Part shown: piece by piece, positions 37,368 through 44,915 of the stretch | Numbering within the stretch: the first letter of the stretch is position 1 | Layout of the letters: the number at the start of each line of letters is the position of its first letter | Source of the DNA: Leucobacter luti | GTDB taxonomy: Bacteria > Actinomycetota > Actinomycetes > Actinomycetales > Microbacteriaceae | Length of the DNA stretch: 64,000 bases | Reading direction: 5' to 3' | NCBI RefSeq assembly: GCF_004217175.1 | Contig: NZ_SHKI01000002.1 | Location: forward strand, 1 to 64,000 | Translations under genes and position numbers: made by a program | The notes under the pieces: model-generated | Told to the model about the DNA's origin: nothing | Database searches by the model: none | The model's input: only the letters and a program-made list of their open reading frames with translations

Positions 37368-40010
37368 CTACTCGTTCATGAGTTCTTCGATACCTTCGTC
37401 CTCCTCTCTGACGTCGCCGACGCGCTCCCGAAGCCGCGTGAGCCTGCGCCCGAACCACAGCGTGATCCCGGCCACGAGGAGCGCCGCCGCGCCCCCGGCG
37501 CCGATCAGCCACGGGAACCCGGAACCACCCGTGACAGCGAGTTCGGTGGGCTTTTTCGGCAGCTCCGGCACCTCGGGCGTCGGGGGCGTCTTCGGCGGCG
37601 TATCCGTCACAACAGTCGTCTCACCGGGTGTCCCGCACTTCCCTTCGGCGATGATCTTGCCGTCCTGGTTGTAGAGGGTTTCGACCCAGTACACGTTTCC
37701 GGCCCGGTCAACGCTGGTGGTGCCGGAGCGGTAGATGCCAGTCTGGGTGACCGGGATCTTCTCCGACGTGAAGAACGGCGTCTCGCACACTGGCGCAGCG
37801 TCGGGATCGTGGGGACCGTAGGCGCGGAACACGAGGTACGCGCCGTCCGGGATTTTCGACCCTTGCACGAGCGCCGCATCGTCGAACTCCTCACCGACAC
37901 CTGCAGCCGGGGTGGCCTGCGTGATCATCGACACCGGCTGCCCGTCTTGCGGGACGTAGAACCGCTCCCAAATGTCTGCGGCCGAGCTCTGGAACGGCTG
38001 CACCCGGTCATCGCCCGTGAAGGTGGTCACGACGACGTAGTAGCCGGGGTCTTCGGGCTGGATGCGGTCCTCGTCGGTGTAGCCGATGTCGTAGACCCCG
38101 TTCTTCGCCGGCGTCGTGATCGTCGTCAGCACCGGCGCGGTGTCGAGGTCGAGATCCTCGGTGAGTATCGTGTCGGTTTTGAACGGTCCGTAGATGGTGT
38201 GGGTGAGCTCCTGTTCGTCTGCTCCCCAGTACCCGTCGCCTGCGAAGTCGGGGTGGTTGCCTGGGAACCCGGCCACGGTGATGCGGTCGAACGCGCGACC
38301 GCCTGGGTGCACGTTGTACTCGCGCACCTCCGACATGATCGTGAGCGGCCACCGGACGGAGTGCGATTCGATGTTGATGCCGTAGTCGTCCTCCCAGTCG
38401 TCGGCGATGTAGGGTCGCACCCACTCGGGCTGCGACGCCTTCTTCACTTCCCACACCCAGGTCACAAACCCCGCATCCGGGAGGGGCACTTCGGGAGATT
38501 CGTACTCGCCAGGCCCCGTCGCGGTGACCTGCACGGTCCCGACCGGCACCGCGCCTGCTGGCACCGATTCGCTCTGTGCAGGTGGGAGGGCGCCGGGCAC
38601 CTGGTAGGCGGTGCCCTCGAAGACCACAGGGATCGGCTCGCCATTGTGTTTCAGCCAGGCCCCGTTGGTCGAGGACACCGTGATCGTGTCCGTCACCGCA
38701 TCCCCCGGCCTCACGAGACGGCCGTTCGCCTTCGACACGGCTCCGGGCTGAAACGGCGAGACCGAGGTCTCAGTGACCCGGCCGAACTTGTCCGTGAAGC
38801 TATCGGTGAGGTACTTCGCGTTCCCACCCTGCGCGTCCCTGTCGATCTTCCACACCCACGTGTAGAACCCCGACTCCGGTGCCGTGAGGGTTCCCGGCGA
38901 CGTGTAGCTGCCGGGGCGGGTGAGCGCCAGGGATTCGGTTCCAAGCACCGGGGCGCCTTGCGGGGGTGCGTTCGCTTCGGCGGGTTGCGCATCGAACGGC
39001 CCGTACAGGGTGCCCTCGGCTACGACCTCGACCGGGGCGCCGTTCACGCTAATCCAGGAATGCTTCGTCACCGACACGTTCAGGTCATCCAGGAACGGGT
39101 CACCGGCCTGCACGAACTTCGCCGACACCGCCGTTTCGATCACGGGCTGGAAATCCAGCGGGATCACCGGAGACTTCGCGATCGCCGACAACGGTTCGAA
39201 CGATGCACTGCCGAGGATGCGCTGCTCGCCCGGCGTGTAGAACAAATCCACACCGGCCCCGTACCCGACCGCGGGAGCCTGCATCGTCGCGGTGATCTGG
39301 TAGTCCGGGGTTGTCGCCGGCGGGGTACCGACGATTTCTTGCGTCCCCGCCCCGAGCGTTGCCGACGCGGACCCGTCGGGGAAGGTCGCGTTCGTGAGGG
39401 TCACGGTGCCCGTCGCAGAGGCCGGGTTCGTGCCGACGGTGAGCGTGCCTTGATACTGGTCGCCCATCGCGATCGACAGGGAGACCGACGGGTCCGTGAC
39501 CGCGTTCGCGACTGCCGAGTCGCGCATCCCGGCCAGATTTGAAAGTACAGTGCTCTGTGCGTCAGCCGGGACGCGGGTCACGAGTTGGGCATCCCCGCCA
39601 CGGTCGACGTAGGTGTCGTGGTCAGCGACATCCCACACGTATAGCTGCACTGCGGCGGTCACATTCGGGTCCCGCGATTCGCCCCATCGGCCCATGACAT
39701 AGTTCAGCCGAGCGAGTTCGCTCGCGGTGAGATCGTCAAGTGTCGTGGTCAGAGCGGGGTGCTGCGTGGTTCCCCACGGTGCGAGCGCTCCGAGGTCCAT
39801 GCAGTACGCCTGCCGGCCATGCGAGGAGAACGATCCGAGCCATAGGTCTTCGTTGCCGTACCCGACGCCGAGGGTCGCGGCCTGCGCTGGCAGAGTGGTG
39901 AAGAAGAGGCCGCTGATGAGCATGAGCAGGATCGTGAGCAGTGCGGCGGCACGATCGGTGAACCGGCCGGGCGGTCTCGCCGCTCGGCCGGGTTCGAGCG
40001 CTGTGGACAT
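37368..40010 (-). CDS. Large LPXTG-like anchored surface protein with thioester-domain-like N-terminus
   Basis: 880 aa. A signal peptide (hydrophobic 21-42) ends in PAQA-ATL near residue 44. Residues ~45-200 contain AYCMDLG (Cys70) and AVQLYVWD (Gln122), resembling the Cys/Gln pair of thioester adhesin domains. From ~280 to ~810 there are four related beta-rich repeats ending in patterns such as ESGFYTWVW and DAGFVTWVWEV. The C-terminus has a sortase-type LAVTG (824-828), a hydrophobic span and a tail ending EEDEGIEELMNE. It probably serves in cell contact during conjugation. The tail after the membrane span is long (~33 aa) and acidic, so anchoring may be by the span alone. Confidence 0.75.
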   Translation of the reverse strand: MSTALEPGRAARPPGRFTDRAAALLTILLMLISGLFFTTLPAQAATLGVGYGNEDLWLGSFSSHGRQAYCMDLGALAPWGTTQHPALTTTLDDLTASELARLNYVMGRWGESRDPNVTAAVQLYVWDVADHDTYVDRGGDAQLVTRVPADAQSTVLSNLAGMRDSAVANAVTDPSVSLSIAMGDQYQGTLTVGTNPASATGTVTLTNATFPDGSASATLGAGTQEIVGTPPATTPDYQITATMQAPAVGYGAGVDLFYTPGEQRILGSASFEPLSAIAKSPVIPLDFQPVIETAVSAKFVQAGDPFLDDLNVSVTKHSWISVNGAPVEVVAEGTLYGPFDAQPAEANAPPQGAPVLGTESLALTRPGSYTSPGTLTAPESGFYTWVWKIDRDAQGGNAKYLTDSFTDKFGRVTETSVSPFQPGAVSKANGRLVRPGDAVTDTITVSSTNGAWLKHNGEPIPVVFEGTAYQVPGALPPAQSESVPAGAVPVGTVQVTATGPGEYESPEVPLPDAGFVTWVWEVKKASQPEWVRPYIADDWEDDYGINIESHSVRWPLTIMSEVREYNVHPGGRAFDRITVAGFPGNHPDFAGDGYWGADEQELTHTIYGPFKTDTILTEDLDLDTAPVLTTITTPAKNGVYDIGYTDEDRIQPEDPGYYVVVTTFTGDDRVQPFQSSAADIWERFYVPQDGQPVSMITQATPAAGVGEEFDDAALVQGSKIPDGAYLVFRAYGPHDPDAAPVCETPFFTSEKIPVTQTGIYRSGTTSVDRAGNVYWVETLYNQDGKIIAEGKCGTPGETTVVTDTPPKTPPTPEVPELPKKPTELAVTGGSGFPWLIGAGGAAALLVAGITLWFGRRLTRLRERVGDVREEDEGIEELMNE

Positions 40011-40017
40011 AGGAACT

Positions 40018-40067
40018 CCTGACTAGTGAAACGCCGACGCCAGGATCGACGGCGGCCACTAGTCAGG
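40018..40067. promoter_or_regulatory. Hairpin/palindrome upstream of the surface protein gene
   Basis: CCTGACTAGTG (40018-40028) and CACTAGTCAGG (40057-40067) form an 11-bp perfect inverted repeat with a GCCG/CGGC inner pairing. Its gene-side arm overlaps the ribosome-binding site (AGGAG) of the surface protein gene. It could act as a repressor site or as an RNA hairpin masking translation. Confidence 0.6.
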
Positions 40068-40070
40068 TGC
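40064..40070 (-). promoter_or_regulatory. CAGGTGC leader motif, surface protein gene
   Basis: CAGGTGC, 54 nt upstream of the surface protein start, at the distal end of the hairpin at 40018-40067. Confidence 0.5.
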
Positions 40071-40123
40071 GTCCCCCGTCACCACCATTCGTGGGCTTGG
40101 CGGACTCAAGCGCTCCTATCTCA

Positions 40124-40417
40124 TCAAGCGAGGCTAAGGAAGAGTTTCTCCAGCTCATCCTGATCGGACGGCTCCCCATCCGGGGCGGTGAGGCACTCCT
40201 TGAGCGCACTGGAGATAACAAGAAAGCCCGCGCGATCGAGTGCTTTCGTGACGGCCGCGAGCTGGTGGACGACATCTCGGCAGTGGGCGTCGTCTTCGAC
40301 TGCGCTGATCACAGCGGCGAGTTGTCCGTGTGCACGACGGAGACGGTTCACTACCTTGCGTTTGGCTTCCTCGTCACGGGAAGCAGTGCTGAGGAGGGTT
40401 GCGGGCATGTCTGACAT
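40124..40417 (-). CDS. cstR: CsoR/CstR family persulfide-sensing repressor
   Basis: 97 aa all-helical repressor (RRAHGQLAAVISAVEDD, then CRDVVHQLAAV). The two cysteines at the 'x' and 'z' positions are present (HCRDV and LKECL). The copper-binding His at position 'y' is replaced by Ala (SALKEC). This favours a CstR-type persulfide sensor over the copper sensor CsoR. It is divergent from a thioredoxin/MBL-rhodanese/TauE operon. The ATG is preceded by a weak AGGCAG site. Confidence 0.82.
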   Translation of the reverse strand: MSDMPATLLSTASRDEEAKRKVVNRLRRAHGQLAAVISAVEDDAHCRDVVHQLAAVTKALDRAGFLVISSALKECLTAPDGEPSDQDELEKLFLSLA

Positions 40418-40452
40418 CGCTGCCTGCTTTCAAGTGTCGAACCGGGTAGGAC

Positions 40453-40516
40453 TTGACAATCAGGATACCCCATGGGGTATAGTTTTGACTATTGAAGAAT
40501 ACCCCCAGGGGTATCT
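40453..40516. promoter_or_regulatory. cst operon promoter with two CstR-type operators
   Basis: ATACCCCATGGGGTAT (40465-40480) is a perfect 16-bp palindrome. ATACCCCCAGGGGTAT (40499-40514) is a second, near-perfect one. TTGACA (40453-40458) and TATAGT (40478-40483) flank the first, so repressor binding would block the promoter. The CCCC-rich inverted repeats fit CsoR/CstR operators. Operators are 34 bp apart centre to centre. Confidence 0.8.
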
Positions 40517-40546
40517 GAGTTTGGTTTGAAAGTTGAGGAGCACGGT

Positions 40547-40732
40547 ATGTGTCGAGCGACGAAGTGCCGCACCTGTGGGAAGACGACCTGGGCGGGCTGT
40601 GGCCAGCACGTAGCGATGGTGAAGACGAGCGTGCCGGCTTCCGATTGGTGCAACGGTAAGCACTCGCGGGCCGAGGTCGACGCGGCGAAGGCCGAACGTG
40701 GCGGGTTCTTCTCCCGTCTCTTCGGGCGCTGA
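40547..40732 (+). CDS. Small Cys-rich protein, first copy
   Basis: 61 aa from the ATG at 40547 (GAGGAG upstream). The motif is CRATKCRTCGKTTWAGCGQHV, split here as CRATKCRTCGK and TTWAGCGQHV, with a basic C-terminus (SRLFGR). It could be a metal- or persulfide-handling knuckle. It is the first gene after the twin operator. A shorter paralogue follows the thioredoxin gene. Confidence 0.75.
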   Translation: MCRATKCRTCGKTTWAGCGQHVAMVKTSVPASDWCNGKHSRAEVDAAKAERGGFFSRLFGR

Positions 40733-40757
40733 ACCGCTGAAGGACAGGAGCAGGATT

Positions 40758-41129
40758 ATGGCGACGAAGAACCTGACTCACACCGACTTCGCTGAGACGG
40801 TCCGTGAAGGGATCGTGTTCGTGGATTTCTGGGCGGCGTGGTGTGGGCCGTGCCGGGCGTTCGCGCCCGTGTTCGAGCAGGCTGCTGCGCAGCATCCGGA
40901 CATCGTGTTCGGCAAAGTCGATACCGAGGTCGAGCAGCAGCTTGCGGCCGAGTTCCGCATCACGTCGATTCCGACACTGGTGGTGTTCCGCGACGGGATC
41001 ATGGTCTACTCGCAACCGGGCGCGCTTCGCGCACCGCAGCTCGATCAGCTGATCCAAGGCGCCCGCGATCTCGACATGGAAGACGTGCGCAGGCAGCTCG
41101 CCGACCGCGACGCGCAGCCTGCATCCTGA
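40758..41129 (+). CDS. trxA: Thioredoxin
   Basis: 123 aa from the ATG at 40758. WCGPC is at residue ~29 (FWAAWCGPCRAFAPV) and the cis-Pro loop is SIPTLVVF. The C-terminus has ~15 extra residues. In this operon it likely reduces persulfides on proteins or regenerates rhodanese partners, which is inferred. It follows the first Cys-rich gene by 25 nt. Confidence 0.92.
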   Translation: MATKNLTHTDFAETVREGIVFVDFWAAWCGPCRAFAPVFEQAAAQHPDIVFGKVDTEVEQQLAAEFRITSIPTLVVFRDGIMVYSQPGALRAPQLDQLIQGARDLDMEDVRRQLADRDAQPAS

Positions 41130-41169
41130 CCACCCACCCCACCGGCACATCGTTTGAGAGGACCCCATC

Positions 41170-41286
41170 ATGTGCGCTCGAATCACCTGCTCGACCTGCG
41201 GAAAGCCCACCTGGACCGGTTGCGGCCAGCACATCGAGGAAGCTCTCTACGGGGTTCCCAAGGCCGACCGCTGCACCTGCCGCTGA
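41170..41286 (+). CDS. Small Cys-rich protein, second copy
   Basis: 38 aa read directly from the sequence: MCARITCSTCGKPTWTGCGQ followed by HIEEALYG and ending CTCR. It shares the CxTCGKxTWxGCGQH core with the first copy (40547-40732). Four cysteines fall in the core region plus two at the C-terminus. The ATG is preceded by GAGAGGA. The family is small and easily missed by gene callers. Confidence 0.75.
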   Translation: MCARITCSTCGKPTWTGCGQHIEEALYGVPKADRCTCR

Positions 41287-41323
41287 CGTACTCCACCCGT
41301 TTACGACATAGGAGGATCTGATC

Positions 41324-42754
41324 ATGCTGCTGGAACGCATCTACGACGAAGATCTCGCGCAGGCGAGCTACTTCATCGGCTGCCAGGCGAAGGGCGAGGC
41401 GATCGTCGTCGATCCGCGCCGAGACCTCGATATTTACCTCGATCTCGCCGAGAAACACACCATGAGGATTGTCGCCGTCACCGAGACCCACATCCACGCC
41501 GACTACCTTTCGGGCACGCGCGAGCTCGCCGCGAGGGTCGGGGCGCGGATGTACATCTCTGACGAAGGCGGCCCGGACTGGACGTACGGCACCGACTTTG
41601 ACGGCGCAGTGCGGATGAAGCACGGCCAAAGGATCCGGCTCGGCAACATCGCGGTCGAGGCGGTGCATACTCCCGGCCACACCCCCGAGCATCTGTCATT
41701 CCTCGTCACCGACGGTGCACAGTCGGCGGAGCCCGGGTTCATGCTCACCGGCGACTTCGTGTTCGTCGGCGATCTCGGCCGACCAGACCTGCTCGACGAG
41801 GCCGCGGGCTTCGTCGATACCCGCTTCCAGGGTGCGAAGGATCTTTTCGCGAGTCTCAAGCACCGCTTCCTCACGCTGCCCGACTACGTGCAGGTGCTCC
41901 CCGCCCACGGCTCCGGCAGCGCCTGCGGCAAAGCGCTCGGCGCGATCCCCTCCTCGACCGTCGGCTACGAACGCAATTTCTCCTGGTGGAGCCAGTACCT
42001 GAGGAACGACGACGAACAGGGCTTCGTCGACGAGCTCCTCAGCGGTCAGCCCGATGCGCACGCCTATTTCGGGCGCATGAAGATGGAGAACAAGGTCGGG
42101 CCCGCGGTGATCGGCGAGGCGCCCGCGCTCGTCGAGTACACGACCGAGCAGCTGTCGACGGAACTTGCCGCCGATACGGCCATTCTCATCGATACTCGGC
42201 ACAACAGCGAAGTGCACCTGGGCACCGTGAAGCGTTCGCTCAACATTCCAGGGGTCGACAAGGCCGCGAGCTACGGTGCCTGGGTGGTGGATCCGTTGGT
42301 CGAGCAGCGCCCCCTAGTGCTGCTCGCCGCCGACCTCGAAGAGGCCGAGGCGATGCGGGATCACCTGATCCGCGTCGGGATCGACACCGTGCGGGGGTAC
42401 ATCACCTCGTTCGACGGTCTCGAATTGGTGACTCCGAGGCTCGTGCAGCCGGAAGAGCTTGACAGCATCGAGCGGGTCATGCTGCTCGATGTGCGCAACA
42501 AGACTGAGTATTCGGAGGGGCACCTGCCCGGTGCGCGTCAGGTCTCGGGCGGGAGGGTGATGTGGAATCTCGATCTGCTTCCCGATCCCGGAGCCGGGAC
42601 GATCGTGTCGTACTGCCAGAGTGGAGTCCGCAACAGCGTTGCGGCCAGCGCGCTGCGCCGGGCGGGCTACGACATCGCCGAGCTCAACGGCAGCTACGCC
42701 GCCTGGACCGCGGCAGGCAACACCCCCGAGACCAGCACGCCGGTCCCGGTCTGA
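41324..42754 (+). CDS. cstB: Persulfide dioxygenase-rhodanese fusion (ETHE1/CstB-like)
   Basis: 476 aa. The N-terminal MBL domain (1-250) has THIHADYLSG, HTPGHTPEHLSF and TGDFVFVGDLGRPD, matching ETHE1-type persulfide dioxygenase ligands. A degenerate rhodanese domain (~265-350) lacks a clear active-site Cys. The C-terminal rhodanese domain (~370-476) keeps Cys in SYCQSGVRNS. It would oxidise GSH-like/protein persulfides to sulfite and thiosulfate. ATG preceded by AGGAGG. Confidence 0.9.
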   Translation: MLLERIYDEDLAQASYFIGCQAKGEAIVVDPRRDLDIYLDLAEKHTMRIVAVTETHIHADYLSGTRELAARVGARMYISDEGGPDWTYGTDFDGAVRMKHGQRIRLGNIAVEAVHTPGHTPEHLSFLVTDGAQSAEPGFMLTGDFVFVGDLGRPDLLDEAAGFVDTRFQGAKDLFASLKHRFLTLPDYVQVLPAHGSGSACGKALGAIPSSTVGYERNFSWWSQYLRNDDEQGFVDELLSGQPDAHAYFGRMKMENKVGPAVIGEAPALVEYTTEQLSTELAADTAILIDTRHNSEVHLGTVKRSLNIPGVDKAASYGAWVVDPLVEQRPLVLLAADLEEAEAMRDHLIRVGIDTVRGYITSFDGLELVTPRLVQPEELDSIERVMLLDVRNKTEYSEGHLPGARQVSGGRVMWNLDLLPDPGAGTIVSYCQSGVRNSVAASALRRAGYDIAELNGSYAAWTAAGNTPETSTPVPV

Positions 42755-42797
42755 CCCGTCTCATAGGCTGCAGCCTTTCCTCACTAGGAGTCCGTGC

Positions 42798-43586
42798 ATG
42801 GAACTGACGCTCGTCATCGCGCTGCTGCTCGCGGTACTCGTCGGTCTCTCGCTCGGGCTCCTCGGCGGGGGCGGATCCATCCTCACTGTCCCGATCCTCA
42901 CCTATGTGCTGGGGATGGAGCCGCGCGCCGCGATCGCTTCCTCCCTGTTCGTCGTCGGTGTCACCAGCGCTGTCGGTCTGATGACGCATGCACAGGCAGG
43001 GCGCGTGCAATGGAGAGCCGGAGCCTTGTTCGGCGTCGCGGGCATGGTCGGGGCACTCGCGGGCGGCTTCATCGGTGACTGGATCCCCGGGCCTGTGCTG
43101 ATGATCTTGTTCGCAGTCATGATGATCGCGACTGCCACCGCGATGATCCGCGGACGCAGAGCACCCGCAAACGACGAGCAGACGCAGAACGACGGGGTCG
43201 GACCGCCACTCACCCGGATCCTGCCCGTCGGATTCCTCGTGGGCCTCGCGACCGGGCTCGTGGGGGCCGGCGGAGGGTTCCTGATCGTGCCCGCTCTGAA
43301 CCTCCTCGGCGGGCTGCCGATGGCCGCTGCGGTCGCGACTTCCCTGCTCGTGATCGTCATGAACACCACCTCCGGGCTCACTGGGGCGCTCATGTCTGTG
43401 CCGCTCGACTGGCCGATCGTGCTCGCCTTCACCGGTGTCGCGGTCGCCGGTTCTCTCCTTGGTGCCCGGCTCACAGGCCGTATTCCCGAACGGCCCCTCC
43501 GCCGCAGTTTCGGCATCTTTGTACTCGCCATGGGCGTACTCGTCCTCGCCCAGGAAGCTCCGAATCTGATGGCAGGCCTCACGTGA
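42798..43586 (+). CDS. TauE/SafE family sulfite exporter
   Basis: 262 aa from the ATG at 42798; the longer ORF upstream overlaps cstB. Eight hydrophobic segments with the duplicated TauE motif: LGLLGGGGSILTVPILTY near the start and GLVGAGGGFLIVPALNLLGG at ~157. It likely exports sulfite or thiosulfate made by the dioxygenase. Its stop overlaps the next GTG. Confidence 0.9.
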   Translation: MELTLVIALLLAVLVGLSLGLLGGGGSILTVPILTYVLGMEPRAAIASSLFVVGVTSAVGLMTHAQAGRVQWRAGALFGVAGMVGALAGGFIGDWIPGPVLMILFAVMMIATATAMIRGRRAPANDEQTQNDGVGPPLTRILPVGFLVGLATGLVGAGGGFLIVPALNLLGGLPMAAAVATSLLVIVMNTTSGLTGALMSVPLDWPIVLAFTGVAVAGSLLGARLTGRIPERPLRRSFGIFVLAMGVLVLAQEAPNLMAGLT

Positions 43587-44176
43587 CCCGCGCACCCGGA
43601 AGCGCGCCGGCAACTCCGTGGCCGCGCATCGGCCGGATCGTCCCCGGCTACGCCGTCCCGGTGATCAACGAACGCGAAGCCAGAGCCGCCGCAGGTCTCC
43701 TCTTCCTCCCCGGAATCGTGCTCTACCTCACCGCCATACACGCAGGTACTGCCCAACCGCTGAAGCCCTTCGGCGCCGTGTTCGTGCTCGACATGCTGAT
43801 CCGCGTCCTTGTCGGCGACAGATACGCGCCCTCCCTCGCGCTCGCACGCATCATCGTCTCCCGGCAACAGCCCGAATGGGTCGGGGCGCCCCAAAAGCTG
43901 TTCGCCTGGTGGCTCGGCTACGGCATGGGACTCTTGGCCTGTCTCGCGACCGGCCTCCTGCAGGCCCCGCTCTGGGTGACGCTCGTCCTCTGCGGTATCT
44001 GCCTCACCATGCTCTTCCTTGAAACCGCGTTCGGCATCTGCGTCGGTTGCAGACTCCAATCTCTCCTCACCAAAACCCCACCGAAGTATTGCGCAGGCGG
44101 TACCTGCGAAATCCCGGACGACATCGCACCCGCATCAACACTCACCACGCTCCCTCAACATCCAACCGCACGATGA
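43583..44176 (+). CDS. DUF4395 membrane protein
   Basis: 197 aa, GTG start in a GTGA overlap. Hydrophobic segments at ~38-58, ~65-80, ~118-140 and ~140-160, then CVGC (FGICVGCRLQSLL) and CAGGTCEI near the C-terminus. DUF4395 proteins with this Cys-rich end recur beside rhodanese and TauE genes. Function unknown; a thiol-linked role in membrane sulfur transfer is plausible. Confidence 0.8.
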   Translation: MTRAPGSAPATPWPRIGRIVPGYAVPVINEREARAAAGLLFLPGIVLYLTAIHAGTAQPLKPFGAVFVLDMLIRVLVGDRYAPSLALARIIVSRQQPEWVGAPQKLFAWWLGYGMGLLACLATGLLQAPLWVTLVLCGICLTMLFLETAFGICVGCRLQSLLTKTPPKYCAGGTCEIPDDIAPASTLTTLPQHPTAR

Positions 44177-44187
44177 AAGGACCGCTC

Positions 44188-44568
44188 ATGCGCCATACAC
44201 TCTCGAAAATCGCCCTTCCCCTGGCCGCTGGAGCGCTCGCGCTCGGCCTAGCCGCCTGCACCAGCGCACCCACCCCCACGGAAGCCGCCGATATCCCGGC
44301 GGACGCCATCATTCTCGATGTGCGCACCCCGGAGGAATACGCGGCAGGGCACCTCGACGGAGCGAAACTGCTCGACTTCACCGCTGGCGAGGTCGCTGAA
44401 GCCATTCCGAACCTCGACCCCGACGCGGACTATCTCATTTACTGCCGCTCCGGGAACCGTGCAGGCCAAGCCATCTCTCTCATGGAACAGGCCGGGTTCA
44501 CCAGTCTCACGAACCTCGGCTCACTCGAACAAGCCGCGGAGGTCACTGGAACCAGCATCGTGCGGTAG
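44188..44568 (+). CDS. Rhodanese-like lipoprotein
   Basis: 126 aa from the ATG at 44188 (AAAGG 7 nt upstream); an ATG at 44173 overlaps the previous stop. A signal peptide ends in a lipobox LAAC (residue ~20). The rhodanese domain has ILDVRTPEEYAAGHLDGA and active-site Cys in IYCRSGNRAGQA. It would be membrane-tethered outside the cell, moving sulfane sulfur. It ends the cst operon. Confidence 0.92.
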   Translation: MRHTLSKIALPLAAGALALGLAACTSAPTPTEAADIPADAIILDVRTPEEYAAGHLDGAKLLDFTAGEVAEAIPNLDPDADYLIYCRSGNRAGQAISLMEQAGFTSLTNLGSLEQAAEVTGTSIVR

Positions 44569-44588
44569 GCACTATTTTCAGGTGCCTA
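44566..44588 (+). terminator. Weak terminator after the cst operon
   Basis: TAGGCAC (44566-44572, including the TAG stop) pairs with GTGCCTA (44582-44588) around a 9-nt loop rich in T. No T-tail follows. The rest of the 44589-44915 spacer shows no ORF, only several GTGAGTTC-like repeats. Confidence 0.45.
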
Positions 44589-44915
44589 CAAGCTAGCGAC
44601 ATCTCTCCGACCTCCTGCCTCAACTGCCGTGAGTTCGGACATGCGCGTCACGCTCTGAGTTCTTCAGGTTCGTGAGGTGCGCTGGGCTTCCACCGCCCGT
44701 GAGTTCCCGCTGCTTCAGGGTTCACGATTCGTGAGCCTACGGGGTTTTGTCTCTAGACCCGCATCTAGCTGAGCCGGTTCTCGGCGCTTCTGGCCCGCCG
44801 GGCCTGCGGAGGTCTCCACGACAACACAGATCGAGAATCGTGAAGATTGTTCAGGAATTCCGAAGATTTCAGCGTATTCTCGAAATATGATCGCGATTGC
44901 TGAAGACGCGGGACG

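Noticed and set aside
37080..39542. Plus-strand frame of 820 codons opposite the surface protein
   Set aside because: The minus strand has signal peptide, repeats and anchor. The plus frame is an antisense shadow, rich in Arg, Gly and His.
40124..40417. Copper-sensing CsoR
   Set aside because: The conserved copper-ligand His is replaced by Ala, and the neighbouring genes handle sulfane sulfur rather than copper.
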